Of a DNA stretch of 64,000 nucleotides, positions 38,143 to 49,395 are shown in pieces. Location of the stretch: the NCBI GenBank assembly GCA_014898425.1, contig RCSZ01000018.1:558001-622000 (forward strand). The letters are read 5' to 3'. The DNA comes from Botryotinia globosa (Eukaryota; Ascomycota; Leotiomycetes; Helotiales; Sclerotiniaceae). The position numbers and the translations under genes were made by a program. The notes below the pieces were generated by a model, which saw nothing but the letters and a program-made list of their open reading frames with translations, was not told where the DNA came from and did no database searches. Position 1 is the stretch's first letter, and each line of letters begins with the position of its first letter.

Positions 38143-39771
38143 ATGAGCCGACGACCTATAAGAGATGCCGTCAGTGGAATCATTGGGTTCGGCACTGACG
38201 CATATGCCTCCTTCAAAGAAAAGAAAGTCAGTTCAGGGGCGAGCGAAGAAATAAATGTCCAAAGAGCAAGAACTCCAGAGGCTTCAGAGTCCTCGGCCAT
38301 CGAGCATAATAGCTTTACAACTGCCTTCGACGCACATGGATATGAAAGTTATGATGAAGACGACGAAGGAGACTGGGTTAGAGACGATACACAAGCCGAA
38401 CTATCTCCATACGATCAGGAGATAGTAGATGAACCTGAGAGTGTTAAGCAAATACTTGGAGACTTTGGAAAACAACATCCGGGTATATCCTCGTCAGCTC
38501 GGCCAAATACAAAGCAAGGACTACCCGTTCCAATAATTATACCTGAGCGAAGACCCGGATCTAAACACCGGGGATTCGTAAGAGCTTATGCACCAGTTTT
38601 GATAGACTGTGGTATAGATCAAGAAACATTCATGGATTTTCTAGTGGGATTCGAAGCATCCATCAAGGTACGATCTATCTAGGTAGCAGTGAAGAGCACG
38701 ATGCCCGGAACAAATGCTAATAAATTGCTCAGGCATCTCCATACTTTCATGTGATAAACTTGGCCGTGGCTGCGAGTGTGATGGCCGAAGGACTCGCTGT
38801 AGCACCAAGTATCATTGTCCACGCCGCAGCATTCGCAGTGCACACCAGCATTGAGTTTGGCAGAAGGGCATATATGTCTAAAGAGTACGTACCATCAGAT
38901 CCGTTGATTGTCAAGTTGGGAGGTATGAATCTAATTCTACTCCCTAGACAGAACAAATACCTTGTCGGAATGAATGAGAAACTATTCAAACCACATGGAC
39001 TCTATGCTATGCTTATGACCTGGAAATCAAACAACTCTACCACTTCTCAACCACTTGTCTCTACTGTTGATATGAACACCAAGCTAGTCACATCTGTAGC
39101 CTCACGTGAAGTTCAAGGCCGCAGTGGTTTTCATTCCACCTCTGGTAAAACGATTGGACAGTCCCAGATGCCAGAAAGTGCAGAATTAATATTTCCATTA
39201 TTGGAGACAGCTACAGATGAACAAAAAGTGAATGCAATGAAAAAAGCAGGAGTTTGGTTTGGGGAGTGGAGAGACAAGAGGAGCACGACTAAGTTTGTAC
39301 GTTTTCGAGTCTTTTCAATCTTGGACTTCAGGTCTATTAAAATGATATGAGAAGTGACAATCTGACATGTGCAATAGGCGACCGAGAATCCTTCAACGAC
39401 ATTGGCGACAAATGCTGGCGAGCAACAAGTGCCTTCATCACGTTGGGCAGATCCCTCTCACCCTGTGAATCAAGGTGGGGTTATCGGAGTATTGTCCGGC
39501 GGTCATCTAGGGCGAACTGCTAGAAAAGAGAGAAGAAGAGAGAGAAAAGGCTTGCCCAAGGATGAAAATCCCAAACCTCAGAGAACTGGTATTTTGAAGA
39601 CTGCGAAAAGAAAACTTCACGAGGTTAGTCTAGTTCGCATTTAAAAAGAATAGCAGTATACTTACGTATTAATAGGATGTGCTGTATCTCATGATCGTCA
39701 ATATGCCTTCTGACGAGGAAATGAAAATTGTAACCGGCATGGCGAAGGAAAAGAAAGCAGGAGTTTCATAG
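38143..39771 (+). CDS. Conserved ascomycete protein of unknown function
   Basis: Four exons join in frame to about 475 residues. The first (from MSRRPIRDAVSGIIGFG) is acidic and disordered (YDEDDEGDW). It leads into a conserved core RGFVRAYAPVLIDCGIDQ and FLVGFEASIK, which splices to ASPYFHVINLAVAASVMAEG with two or so hydrophobic helices rich in Ala and Val. The third part is basic (TARKERRRERKG), and the last exon reads DVLYLMIVNMPSDEEM. Introns start after IK, KF and HE. Proteins with this core occur widely in ascomycetes with vague labels; I see no catalytic motif or nucleotide-binding signature. I chose the ATG at 38143 because the upstream in-frame extension looks non-coding. It is convergent with the phosphotransferase, 57 bases apart. 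Confidence 0.75.
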
Positions 39772-39828
39772 CAATGTCTTCTCATTGAAGAATTTCTTTT
39801 TGTCAGAAATTGGTGTACGTACCTCAGC

Positions 39829-41232
39829 TTATTGTTTTACCAGTGCTATGGGTATATCGGTTTCGAGCGCATTTACCCAGTCCTCAATTTCCTTTACGCA
39901 GCTCTCAATACTACAAAATTTGCACGCAAATTCAAGCTCTCTCCTGATTTTTCCTCGATTGATTTCTTCTTTCCAAGCGACTACTCTCTTAGCCATCTCC
40001 TCGTCGTAGAGACGCCTTAGTCTTACAACTTCAACTCTTTCCTCTACGTTTTCATGGATGCTCTCCTGACATTCTGTACTTGATTGTTGTGTATGGTCAA
40101 CACTCAAGAATTGTGGATATTGAGTTGCTTTCCAGGTCGGCATGGCCGCCGCATTATCCCACCCTAGAATGCCTGTTATACTTCCCATGTCGTCAATCAA
40201 AATATTTCTCATCGATAAATCGTCATGGACAAGGACTGTGGATGCCCTTGTTTCGGGGAAGGTTTGAAGAATCTTAGCATGAACTTTTTGAACGAGCTTT
40301 TGAAGACTTTGTGCTTCAATCATTTCTTCTTCATTAGTCGAGGTTCGTGATGTAGTCGATAACTCTTTCCATATGGGTACCAACAGAGCTTCTAAATAAG
40401 AACTGCTATCCGGAAAAGAACAGTACGAATTCCTATCACTAGTCGCAGCAATAGATATTAACCGACCAACAAAAGGTCGGACTTCTCTTGACATCTGGTT
40501 CGAAGTACTGAAATCACCGTATCTATAGTCTGTGATATAATCATCCGCGTCCTGGGCGTCGAAAAGGTTTCCAATGTCGTCAAAACTAGTTGCGTATAGT
40601 TTTGCTTGATATTTCGCTATGCTTTTCACCACTTTCTCCCTTTGAGCAAATGACAAATCTTCCCATTCATCCTTGAGGTATTTTCCCTCCAATTTTCTCA
40701 TCAGAATCCACTCGAATCCCAATTTATTCCTTCTATTCGCATCCCAAGCAATTACTCGGGGGGCAGGAACTCCTGATTTTCGCGCAAACTTCATGGTTGC
40801 TACTTCACTCAGCGTCTCGTCACTCTCCTGCAAAGGATACCGAACGCTCAAATAATAAACCCTCTCTTTCTTCTCTTGGCACCCTTCTCTCCACTTTACC
40901 ATCTGATAAACAATGACCTTGTAGACTTTCTTGAATGCTGTTCTGTTTTCAAATGATACCACGCAAGGATTATCATCTCGTAAGCCCAAACGATCCAATA
41001 CGAGTGTGCGTATTCTCTCCATTTTTGGTTCAAATGGCCAGCGGGGGATCCCCCATACTGATAAATCTCTGGCATAGGCGGAGAGAGTCATGACCTTTGA
41101 TGCCGACTTAGGCAGTGGAATGGGTGATTGAGCTGGGACGGCATTGAGAGTGACGGTGGTATTGACAGAAAGCTTTTGTATCTCACGCTTCTTGGGAAAT
41201 CGAGGAATCACATCCAGATTTTGAATTGCCAT
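39829..41232 (-). CDS. Phosphotransferase (APH/choline-kinase-like fold) family protein
   Basis: A single exon of 467 residues carries the protein-kinase-like catalytic loop VLVHDDLSMRNILIDD and the following GSITGILGWDNAAAMPTW, which holds the magnesium-binding Asp. An N-lobe stretch (SEVATMKFARKSGVPAPRVIAWDA, then FEWILMRKLEG) matches fungal APH-type proteins. Such proteins are very common in filamentous fungi and rarely have a known substrate; antibiotic resistance should not be assumed. The lysine-rich C-terminus (YDEEMAKRVVAWKEEI) is also usual. The start ATG opens the long frame and no lesion is seen. Confidence 0.85.
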   Translation of the reverse strand: MAIQNLDVIPRFPKKREIQKLSVNTTVTLNAVPAQSPIPLPKSASKVMTLSAYARDLSVWGIPRWPFEPKMERIRTLVLDRLGLRDDNPCVVSFENRTAFKKVYKVIVYQMVKWREGCQEKKERVYYLSVRYPLQESDETLSEVATMKFARKSGVPAPRVIAWDANRRNKLGFEWILMRKLEGKYLKDEWEDLSFAQREKVVKSIAKYQAKLYATSFDDIGNLFDAQDADDYITDYRYGDFSTSNQMSREVRPFVGRLISIAATSDRNSYCSFPDSSSYLEALLVPIWKELSTTSRTSTNEEEMIEAQSLQKLVQKVHAKILQTFPETRASTVLVHDDLSMRNILIDDMGSITGILGWDNAAAMPTWKATQYPQFLSVDHTQQSSTECQESIHENVEERVEVVRLRRLYDEEMAKRVVAWKEEINRGKIRRELEFACKFCSIESCVKEIEDWVNALETDIPIALVKQ

Positions 41233-42311
41233 GTTTTTGGCCGTGTCTTATGAGAAGCAGCGTGAGATTTCCAAGCGGTGACGAAAAACGAGAGACTCTT
41301 AGTGATTATGCAAAGCACTCCAAAATTACAATTGTGCGATAATAAGGACAAAAACAAAAGGAAATCGAAAACTCGAATAATGTCTAAACTGAATCTTTGA
41401 TTTCTAATTCTCTAGATGGGATATCAACGTGTATCTATATGTTAAGGCTCGCGTCTACTCAGCCTCAAGTTGGTGTAGGTCTGGTGGGTCGGGATAGGGC
41501 AGTACAGTACATGCGCGCGCTTGGGGTCTTTGGAAACCGACTATGAGGCTTCTGGAATCATTGGGGTCGCATTTGAGCATTGAAAAAATCTGAAACATAC
41601 TAAATCCACAAAAACCTCGACACTACGACTAGAATCTTGAATCAATGGATTGATGCGGGGTGGGATTGTGGGGTATATGGGATCTCGCGAGAATCCACAG
41701 GCATCCTTTGGGTTTGAGATTGAGTTATGATTTACCTTACATATCTCACGTTGACGTTTTCATTCAAAAATTGTGCAAAAATTCCTATTTTTCAATTCAT
41801 TAAGGATGATGAATGACTATTAAGATGATCATTAAATCTCCCCACTACAAACTATCGCCAGAACTAAATAGGACTATCTCATACCCACCAGGATGAGTCG
41901 TCTAACGAACGTACTAAAAGTGTCCAACATAGACCTTTAAGGGTCTCGGGAGGGTTAGTTAGCTTCTCCAGCTACACCTAAAAGCTCAATCTAGTGAATA
42001 GGATGAGCAGAAGTAAGTCTATTAAGTTATGTCGAATAACAATTAGTAATTCAAACCAACAGGGACAAGGCATGCTTCGATGGACTACAGATGTGCAACA
42101 CTGTCCTTTGAAAGGTTCTAATCGCAATTTCAATTCGAGAAATCCGGTCGGTTAGAGAAGTACAAGACAATGCCACATAAAGTTTCATTTCAATACAATA
42201 TTACATAAACAACGGATCTATCCTTAGGTACCTATCCTCCAAGTACAAACACAGCCAGTTAAGAGCACTCTCCAAAGCCAGGTCTTGTCCTTATCAACTC
42301 AACATACCTCA
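41233..42311. other. Intergenic stretch, nothing seen
   Basis: This AT-rich spacer lies between two minus-strand genes. It holds the phosphotransferase promoter and the 3-prime end of the rhodopsin-like gene. No repeats or frames stand out. Confidence 0.5.
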
Positions 42312-43624
42312 TCAATTAACCGCTGATCCAGCAGCCGAAACAAAGCTCTTCTCGACCAGAATTCTCTCCTCGGGGTACTTGGGATATCGCTGACTCTCCA
42401 AATCTCTAGCTCCGCCCGTAACAATTGAAGTTGGTCCTGATCCATCGTCATTCCAAGGTGACTTTTCGGAGAGAGGACTTGGCAGATTGTTGGACGTGGA
42501 GTCAGAAGAGTGTTTTCGAAACAGGGAACTGTTCTTGCTGCGGATAGAGAGCTTGGAACGCACACTGCCGATCATAGAGCCGAGGCTGCGGCCGCCGCGG
42601 AGAAGAGGTGCGAGACATGGGAGACATGCAGTTATAGTGCTGGCGTAGGCTTCGATGTGAGCCCAGAGATAGACCTCTTCGTCGAGTTCTAATGCTGGTT
42701 AGATTAAGGCTGCAAGACGATTCGAAATAGTGGACTTACTGAGATCAGGTGTGCTGGTTCCGAATAGTTTCTGGGAATAGTAAAGTCGAATGCAAGATGA
42801 GATGAGACAACTATCATACTCGGCATCAGCAAAATGTAACCTTTCTTCTAGGATAACACGGGATTCTTACAAAGCACCGAGAAGGAAGACACCGGATACA
42901 TAAACTTTCTTCTCTGTCGGCATATGAAGGCCTTTGATCACAGGGAATGGAAGACTGAGAACTGCGATATCAAGGAAGATATCTACAGCTGCGCAGGCGA
43001 TGACGAGATTTGGAACATCCAGGATAAACTGAGTGCCAATCAACTCGGGTGTAGTATTCCAATATGCTGCGACGGGATGAGCCGAGAAAAGGAACAGCTA
43101 GATGGGTTATCTCTTTAGCGCCACACTTCCAGTCGATATCATTGATACGTACGAAGAAAGACAAAACCATATACAACGAAATCATGCCCAATACAGTATT
43201 CGCACAGATGATGAAGGTCCGACTGGTGAAAATGCGTTTGTAGAAAACCACGACTGATATTTTGATAAGTCCATACACAAAATGGCAAATCAAGGTATCT
43301 GCAAACTGGACTTCAAAGAACCGTTCGATATCTGGGAAGCTCAAAGTCGATAGATGAACTCCTCGGAGTCCACTCGCCGCTGCATAGATGCATTCCACAC
43401 ATAACGCAATCGAGCATATCTACCATAAAAACGTCAATGGTACGCATGATGAGTTGATGAGAAGATGAACATACCAAACAGAAAAGAATCAACCAATCAT
43501 CAGCTTTCAAGGCCAGCTTACTTCTCTTTCTCGCATAGAAGCGTAGGGAAACTATAATAGTTGCGAGCACAACAAGAATCACATTTGCGACGACGCCGCC
43601 GATGGCAACTTCTAGGATCGCCAT
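42312..43624 (-). CDS. Rhodopsin-like (PTH11-type) seven-helix integral membrane protein
   Basis: Five or six exons join cleanly. Exon 1 (MAILEVAIGGVVANVILVV, RFYARKRSKLALKADDWLI) has the basic loop and DDW motif of the fungal rhodopsin-like domain. The next gives ALCVECIYAAASGLRGVH and LIKISVVVFYKRIF. A later exon gives LFLFSAHPVAAYWN, PNLVIACAAVDIFLDIAVL and LPFPVIKGLHMP, followed by VFLLGAFCLISSCIRLYY and LDEEVYLWAHIEAYASTITAC. The cytosolic tail is serine-rich. These proteins are plasma-membrane receptors or receptor-like proteins of mostly unknown ligand. All junctions I tested keep frame with GT..AG borders, in contrast to the decayed relative at 31925-33185. Confidence 0.85.
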
Positions 43625-45358
43625 AGTATGGGGGTTGACTATGATGGTTGTTGTCTGGAAGAGAATATCACGTAGATGTGGGACTATACTTCAAACACAA
43701 TATCTCTGGACTCGAGTGGGGATATTTTTACATATATGAATGGTTTATTATCCGTAACGCCGACAAGTGCTGTGCTACATACCTACCATATACTATTAAT
43801 TAGAATCTTCCACCCCCTCGACGCGACGCATGGCTAGATGGTACAGAATCGTGAGAGGGGTAAAAGTAAAAACGGCTGAGCTGGAAGGTTCTTCAATAGA
43901 ATGCATTCTGTCCAAGGACGCAACGGCTCGGACATTCTATTACATGACTTGGCAATTTAGTTTGCCAGCGCTCCAAGAAATGAGGAGCTGGGATGCTTAG
44001 ATACATCACTTAGACACGAGGTTCTGAACTTTGTGGCCAGAGTGGTACTACATGAGCAATAGCATTCGGTCTTGGTGGTCGTACGTGGAAGTACCTAGTC
44101 CAACATGATTTACCTTTTCAATGTATCGCTGAATGTCCATGTTCGTTGAAGATGTATATTTAAACTCCACAATCCTCCATTTTTATGTCTCATTCAAATC
44201 CTTTCCGTCTATCTCCCAACTTCTCATACCACTCTTTCTCTCCAAGGAAAAGCCCTAGATATCACCCAATAACACCCATCCCTCCCTTTCGCGTGGAACA
44301 ATAAGCATACTTACGCTCATCTCGCGAACGAATTACCTTTTCTTGAAACCATACTTGTCCACACATAAACATCCAATACTATCCCGTCCTTTCAAATGCC
44401 GTGGAACACTGCTACCTAAATTTCAACTCTCAATAAATTTCATTTGCATCAGATACAGAGACATATTTGCTCTCATCTCCAATTATCTGATTCCTCATTT
44501 CATTTTTAATCATTCAGGCCCCTGATTCTGGCTTGAGAATTGAAATACCACATCACGCCACAGATACAGGAGAGAGAACGGCAACTTTCGGCTTGAAGCC
44601 CTGATGTCAATTTCCTGGATGGTAATTTACGAAGTTGGTTATTGCCATCAAGCTGCTTACAGGATGGCACTTCCGACGGGCTGGCTGATTAATATTACGG
44701 GACTCCGCTTCCTTCCTTCTTCCAAGTCGGAGAGTTTGAGTAAATTCCGAGAGGAATATATTTCCCGGCGTATGGTATGTTCTTGGGTTGCTATCTATAA
44801 AGTTCGGCTTGCGCCTCTTTCTGTATCGTGGAGATGTAATGTATTGATGAGACGATGGCAATGGATATTTCAGAACCATTTTGTATCTGCAGTATGAAAT
44901 GTATGGAATGTATTTCTATTCGAATGTGAAGGGAGAAGAATTCTCAAGATTTCTATTGTTATACACGGCTTATATTATGGTCGCACATGTGCAACATACC
45001 AAGGCTCCAAGACGATAAGAACGCGGTTGGGAGTCGTACGATCCCCTCCAACTCGTGCTAGAAATGCTATCGCGCAGAAGAAAATGTCGCAGATATCTCG
45101 CATACAGTATCGAAATTTGAGTTTAATATGCTTCAAAGTGGTTGTGCATAAAGTCAAAGAAGACGCCTCTCTGTATACATGACTTCTTTATCTCATGCCG
45201 CCACGGGCAATTTAGTCCTTTCTGTGATACTGAGGGAGAAGTCTGTGGTACGGAGGGAGAAGATAACAATTCATATTGTGAGTGAACATGCTGAATCTGT
45301 TTATATACTTTACTGTATGGTAGAGTGACGCACACATATCTTCAAACTTCTTGGCACA
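43625..45358. other. Intergenic stretch before the UstYa block
   Basis: Frames here are under 100 codons and unconvincing. I searched both strands for a small secreted repeat-bearing peptide and did not find one. It separates the rhodopsin-like gene from the first UstYa gene. Confidence 0.5.
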
Positions 45359-46384
45359 ATGTGGTTTCCTTTAATCACGAGACAACCTGTTTACGCACCC
45401 GTCACCGTCGATTCTGACGAAGAAGCAAAACCGAGGCTTCATGAGAGTTCCGAGAACAAACCCAGCTTCAGATTGAATATTCTAATACTCTTTGCCCTTT
45501 GTTTCGGATCTTGTGCACTGGGGTTTCTTGCTGCAAGATTACTAGACACACAATCGATCGCTGACCGTGTAGGACCTCGATGTATACACTCTTTCCCCGA
45601 AGTTATCAGATCATGATGGAGTTAACGTTACATGATTAGTTGCTAAAGAATTAAAGACTTTCTCCTACAATCGCAATTTCTCGTATCCGCCATCTAATAC
45701 CACAGATGCTGCTTGGAATGGATTATTCATGACGAAAGGTGATGGAGGATTCTTCAATCATCCTTATTTGAAGGGAGAAAGAGCTACGCTGAGCGTCTTG
45801 CATCAGTTACATTGTTTGGTACGGATGTATTTCTGTCTTGCCTTTTCGATTCCGTATCCAATGCACAACTTTCATTGATTTTCCTTTCCATCAAGAATGT
45901 ATTCTATGATATCCCAATGATAGTCATTAACGGTAGTCTAGGATGGCATACGTCACATTTACTACCTCAATAATGACGCAGCGACGACAGGAACGTTACT
46001 TCTTGACGAAGAATTAGAACCTCATATGAGAAGAAGTCACATGAGGCATTGTATTGATTTTTTGAGGCAGAGTTTGATGTGTTGTGGGGATAGCAGTATC
46101 GAGAGGGTCAACCCTGAGTTGAAAGTAAGTTTATCTCTTCTTCGCTTAAAGTGATCTTTTTTTTGTATTTTAATGAAAGGTTGAGGCGATTATGTTTTGG
46201 CTCGAGGATAAGAGTAATTGTCATGGCAAAGAGAAGGAAAGATATGGATGAAGATAAGAAAGAATGCTTGCTAACGGCAGTGATGCAGGGTGTAACTGGA
46301 TGGGGTACTGAGCATATGTGTGCGAATTGGGGAGAGCTCCGGGATTGGGTTGGAGAGAGACAGAGATTAGATCGCGAGGGATGA
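45359..46384 (+). CDS. UstYa-family (DUF3328) protein, copy 1
   Basis: Four exons give about 210 residues, the family norm. The N-terminus is cytosolic and acidic (VTVDSDEEAKPRLHESS), followed by one transmembrane helix (LNILILFALCFGSCALGFLAA), making a type II membrane anchor. The luminal part has SYPPSNTTDAAWNGLF and both family-defining histidine/cysteine motifs: HQLHC at the end of the second exon (donor near 45819) and HMRHC in the third, followed by IDFLRQSLMCCGD. The last exon, after a longer intron near 46123-46289, ends GWGTEHMCANWGELRDW, matching the conserved W/C ending. UstYa proteins are known in ustiloxin, phomopsin and cyclochlorotine pathways, where they carry out oxidative cyclisation or hydroxylation, probably with copper bound by the HxxHC pairs. 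It is convergent with copy 2. The first intron donor (GTGTAG) is slightly unusual. Confidence 0.88.
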
Positions 46385-46892
46385 GGGAAAAGATAGGGAG
46401 AACTGACTGTGATGAGTCAAAAATAAAGAAAAACCTCGGAGAAATCGGAAGAAGATTGCCTGAACAGCTGGAATTCGTAATAAGTTGGATAGGATAGTTG
46501 CAACGAGATAGAGTTTGTATGATAGTCGCATTGTTAAAGATTGGGTAGCATGTAGCTTAAATTGTTGTCTCAACAGTCAAGAAATCTGTCATAGAACGTT
46601 AATGTGACAGAAGCTGAGTTTTCAAAATTTGTTGGTTCATCTTTATACACAAACATCCTGACGATGGAACTCTAGATAGTTACAATATCAAACCATGCCA
46701 CCGCAAATTCTGAACAGTTTGCCAAGGCGCGTCAATTAACGAGAAGCAGCTGTCTCAAAAACGTTCAACACAGCTCAATTCTCTCAACCAAGTACATTGT
46801 GTTGTACCGAAAGCGTTAAAAGATAAATGTGTTTCATTACCACTATCGCCCATCACACATCCGCAACCCAACGGCTCCGAACTCCATCCCGA
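46385..46892. other. Convergent 3-prime spacer between UstYa copies
   Basis: No frame or structure of note; the two UstYa genes face each other across these 508 bases. Confidence 0.5.
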
Positions 46893-47786
46893 TTATGCAC
46901 CCTCTTCCAATCTAGGATTAACAAGCGCAGCCATCTCTTCCTCACCAACTACACGATCGGCGAGAGATTCCATTAGCGCGTTCCAATCCACGCATCGATG
47001 TTCTGTCGATTTGACGTGCGGCTGTGGCTTAGATAGCTTTTCCCATCCGAAAGTTGTGAGCGTTGTGTCGCCTTGACACATTACTGCACTGCGTAAAATA
47101 TCAAAACAGTGATCTGACTACTGCCTTAGTATCTTCATCTTGGTGATAAAGAGAGAAAAAGTTACCTGCATGGATATCCCAATGTTCAATCGATGGGTCT
47201 GTTATGTTGGGATAGTAGTGATCCCGATAGTTCCAGCGTCGAAGCATTTTCTGTCCATGTGTTAGTTTCTTGGCTGAAACAATAATTCAGATGAAACTTG
47301 CAATGCAATGCAGTTGATGGTGAGCTCCAATCCAGACCATGTGACCACCACCTTCTGGTAAAGATATGGACTTTTGATTCCTCTTTTCCAATTCTTCGGC
47401 TGTGACCCGTATATTCATGTTTTTCAATAGATCATGCCATGCGTGGTCTACGGACTCGCTCGGAGGCCCAGCATAAGGTGAAGATGGGAGATCGGGAGGA
47501 GCAACTGGTACATATCGAGTTCTCACACCGGGTAAAGCTAGAATGAATGAGTACCACGGCACCTGAAGGTCATTGGGAAATTATGAAGCATACGATGAAC
47601 TGAGGTTGATATAGAACAACTCGATCGAAATAGGGCGAGTACAAAAATGATAGTATATAATAATATAAGTGAAAGATGTAGGAAGACGGCTCTCAGAGTT
47701 AGGTTGGCACTATCTTGTCTATTCCCAATTTTGCCATCTTCTGATCTTTCCTCATCCAATAAAAATGGGTTACTTTCTGATGACAT
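46893..47786 (-). CDS. UstYa-family (DUF3328) protein, copy 2
   Basis: Four exons are needed. The first, from MSSESNPFLLDEERSED, has one membrane helix (LTLRAVFLHLSLILLYTIIF). A 56-base intron (GTATGC..CTAG) joins SVH to PLPGVRTRYVPV, giving the family segment SPYAGPPSESVDHAW and HHQLHC. The next intron starts with GCAAGT, a GC..AG intron, and joins to KMLRRWNYRDHYYPN and IEHWDIHA. A third intron, ending in TCAG before ATCACTG, restores HADHCFDILRSAVMCQGDTT. Both HxxHC-type motifs (HHQLHC, HADHC) are therefore intact, and the ending STEHRCVDWNAL fits the family. Copy 2 is closer to the classic UstYa ending (MCQGDTT) than copy 1, so the two are not recent duplicates. An upstream in-frame ATG at 47843 is possible but less likely. 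Confidence 0.86.
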
Positions 47787-47898
47787 TTTGCGTTGATTGT
47801 AGGAATAAAACTGTTTACTGAAGATTGACGTGACTGATCGCACATCTCTTTAATCTAAGCCAAGGACAATACATATCGGCGACTCGAGCTCAGCATTA

Positions 47899-48468
47899 TC
47901 AGATTAGACTGCATAGAACCTTGGTATCGTTGCTACATAGAGCATATCGTATGATCTTCGGGGTAGCAATAGGCTTCAATGCATCGCCAACATAGCCAAG
48001 AATGGTAATCTCGACGACCCAATACCCGATGAGATCCCCGCAGACGATGGGCAGAATATTGATATCGGGAGATACTCGTCTAACCAAGAAGTTACGCGCA
48101 AGCAGCTGAAAGCTACGATATCCAATAAAAAGGATACCGGCCTGCTTTTGGTCACCGGTTAAATGCAAAACCGTCGAGATTTGCTGCAGCAAGCATAAAT
48201 GTCCGACATTTGTGCTACCAGATTGAGATAAATATGATGGGGAAACCGATAAGGCTTCTTTCATATAGGGGAAAAGATGAAACCAGCTGGGAAATTCTCC
48301 TCTCCACCAATAGTACAAGCGACCTCGTAGGGCAGAACAGCGAAAATGGTATTCGGTACTTATGTATGTGGAAGGCGAAGCTTTTTGCTCCTTGTCATCA
48401 TCCAATATTTGAATCTTTTCGGAGGAATCGATTAAGAAATGGAGAAAAAGATGAACTCCTAAAATCAT
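47899..48468 (-). CDS. Unrecognised 189-residue frame between UstYa and secreted peptide
   Basis: A single uninterrupted frame starts at an ATG at 48468 and has a hydrophobic stretch near its end (INILPIVCGDLIGYWVVEITILGYVG). It is rich in aromatic residues (RLYYWWRGEFPSWFHLFPYM). I do not recognise a family. The length exceeds what chance gives at this base composition. It lies on the same strand as UstYa copy 2, 112 bases upstream of that start, and is divergent from the secreted peptide across 106 bases. It could be a cluster-specific membrane protein, an exon of a larger gene or a decayed relic. Confidence 0.4.
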   Translation of the reverse strand: MILGVHLFLHFLIDSSEKIQILDDDKEQKASPSTYISTEYHFRCSALRGRLYYWWRGEFPSWFHLFPYMKEALSVSPSYLSQSGSTNVGHLCLLQQISTVLHLTGDQKQAGILFIGYRSFQLLARNFLVRRVSPDINILPIVCGDLIGYWVVEITILGYVGDALKPIATPKIIRYALCSNDTKVLCSLI

Positions 48469-48574
48469 ATATAACTGAACTATAAAATGATCGACTGAAC
48501 CTACCTCCTTATCTGCATTTTCTCAGATATCTAATACATTAAAAACTCAATCGAACCAGTATCCCCAAAGAAAA

Positions 48575-48862
48575 ATGCGCGTCACTCTTCATCAACTTAT
48601 AGTCTTAAGCTTTGGATTTATGGCCATTGCTGCCCCTCTCAGCCATCCTGGTAAGAGAACAAACGCACCTTACTGACAAATTACCCCGCTAATGACCATG
48701 ATAGACGCTCTTACGATCAGATCAAAAGGTTTGCGAAAATCCCTTGAAACTATGCAGCATCCTTTTGCTGAATTTCTATTAGATGGTGATGAGTTCGTGA
48801 GATGGCCTGACAACGCTATTGATGCGAACGGCCTTGCTGTTGCCGCTTACCAAGGGGATTAG
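48575..48862 (+). CDS. Small secreted peptide, candidate RiPP precursor
   Basis: Two exons (48575-48650 and 48705-48862, with a 54-base GTAAGA..TAG intron) encode 77 residues. The first 20 or so form a good signal peptide: basic start MRVTLHQ, hydrophobic core LIVLSFGFMAIAA, then PLSHP. The mature part has a basic stretch (IRSKGLRKS) that could be a processing site, then an acidic and aromatic C-terminal half (Phe at about 46, 49 and 56, Trp 59, Tyr 74) ending AAYQGD. There are no cysteines and no internal repeats, unlike ustiloxin- or victorin-type precursors. It is too short for the usual gene callers and stands between two UstYa genes and a P450, the expected place for a precursor. Identification as precursor is inference from context, signal peptide and size. 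Confidence 0.55.
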
Positions 48863-49395
48863 AGAAGTCAGGAGTTCTTTGCCAGATCGGAGGTTGTTTG
48901 TGGAGTTGAACGATCCATGGATAAGGAAGCTGGAGTGAATTGGAAAGTGGCTTGCTTATAGAGGCTGTGTTGTTGTAATTTCTTTTTCTCAATGTCATCA
49001 TTCTGGATGAGAGAGCGGGATCGAATGTTGAGCTCGTTCGGCATTTGGCGGCCAAGAACTTTTGATTATGTAGCTTGAGAGAATGTAACCCAATCACTTG
49101 TCGGAAAGATGTTGCGCATTGTCCCACCCGTCGTGGTAGTGAACAACGTGCCAATCGGAGCTACCCCTTTCTATTCCATGTTAAGAGGAGAGCCAATAGA
49201 CGACATATCAAGCACGTGAAGACGGCGGATATTCTGTCAGTTTGCTATCCGTTTCCGTTTGTCAAAATTATAAATATGCACCTAGTTACACAAATGAAAT
49301 GCCTTGAACTCGTAGGAATTGTGAGCTATTCAGATCTCTTCCAACACAGGAAAGAATAGCTTCTCAAATGAGAAGGGCAGTGAGCACTATTAGCT
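48863..49395. other. Spacer between peptide gene and P450
   Basis: Short frames on the minus strand here overlap the peptide gene end and have no protein character. It should contain the P450 promoter; nothing else is seen. Confidence 0.5.

Noticed and set aside
39829..41232. APH-like protein as an antibiotic resistance gene
   Set aside because: Fungal APH-fold proteins are numerous and generally of unknown substrate; nothing in sequence or context indicates resistance.
44604..44897. 97-codon plus-strand frame before the UstYa block, considered as a second precursor
   Set aside because: No signal peptide, repeats or cleavage sites.
48816..49154. 112-codon minus-strand frame over the peptide gene end
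   Set aside because: Overlaps the secreted-peptide exon antisense and looks like translated untranslated sequence.
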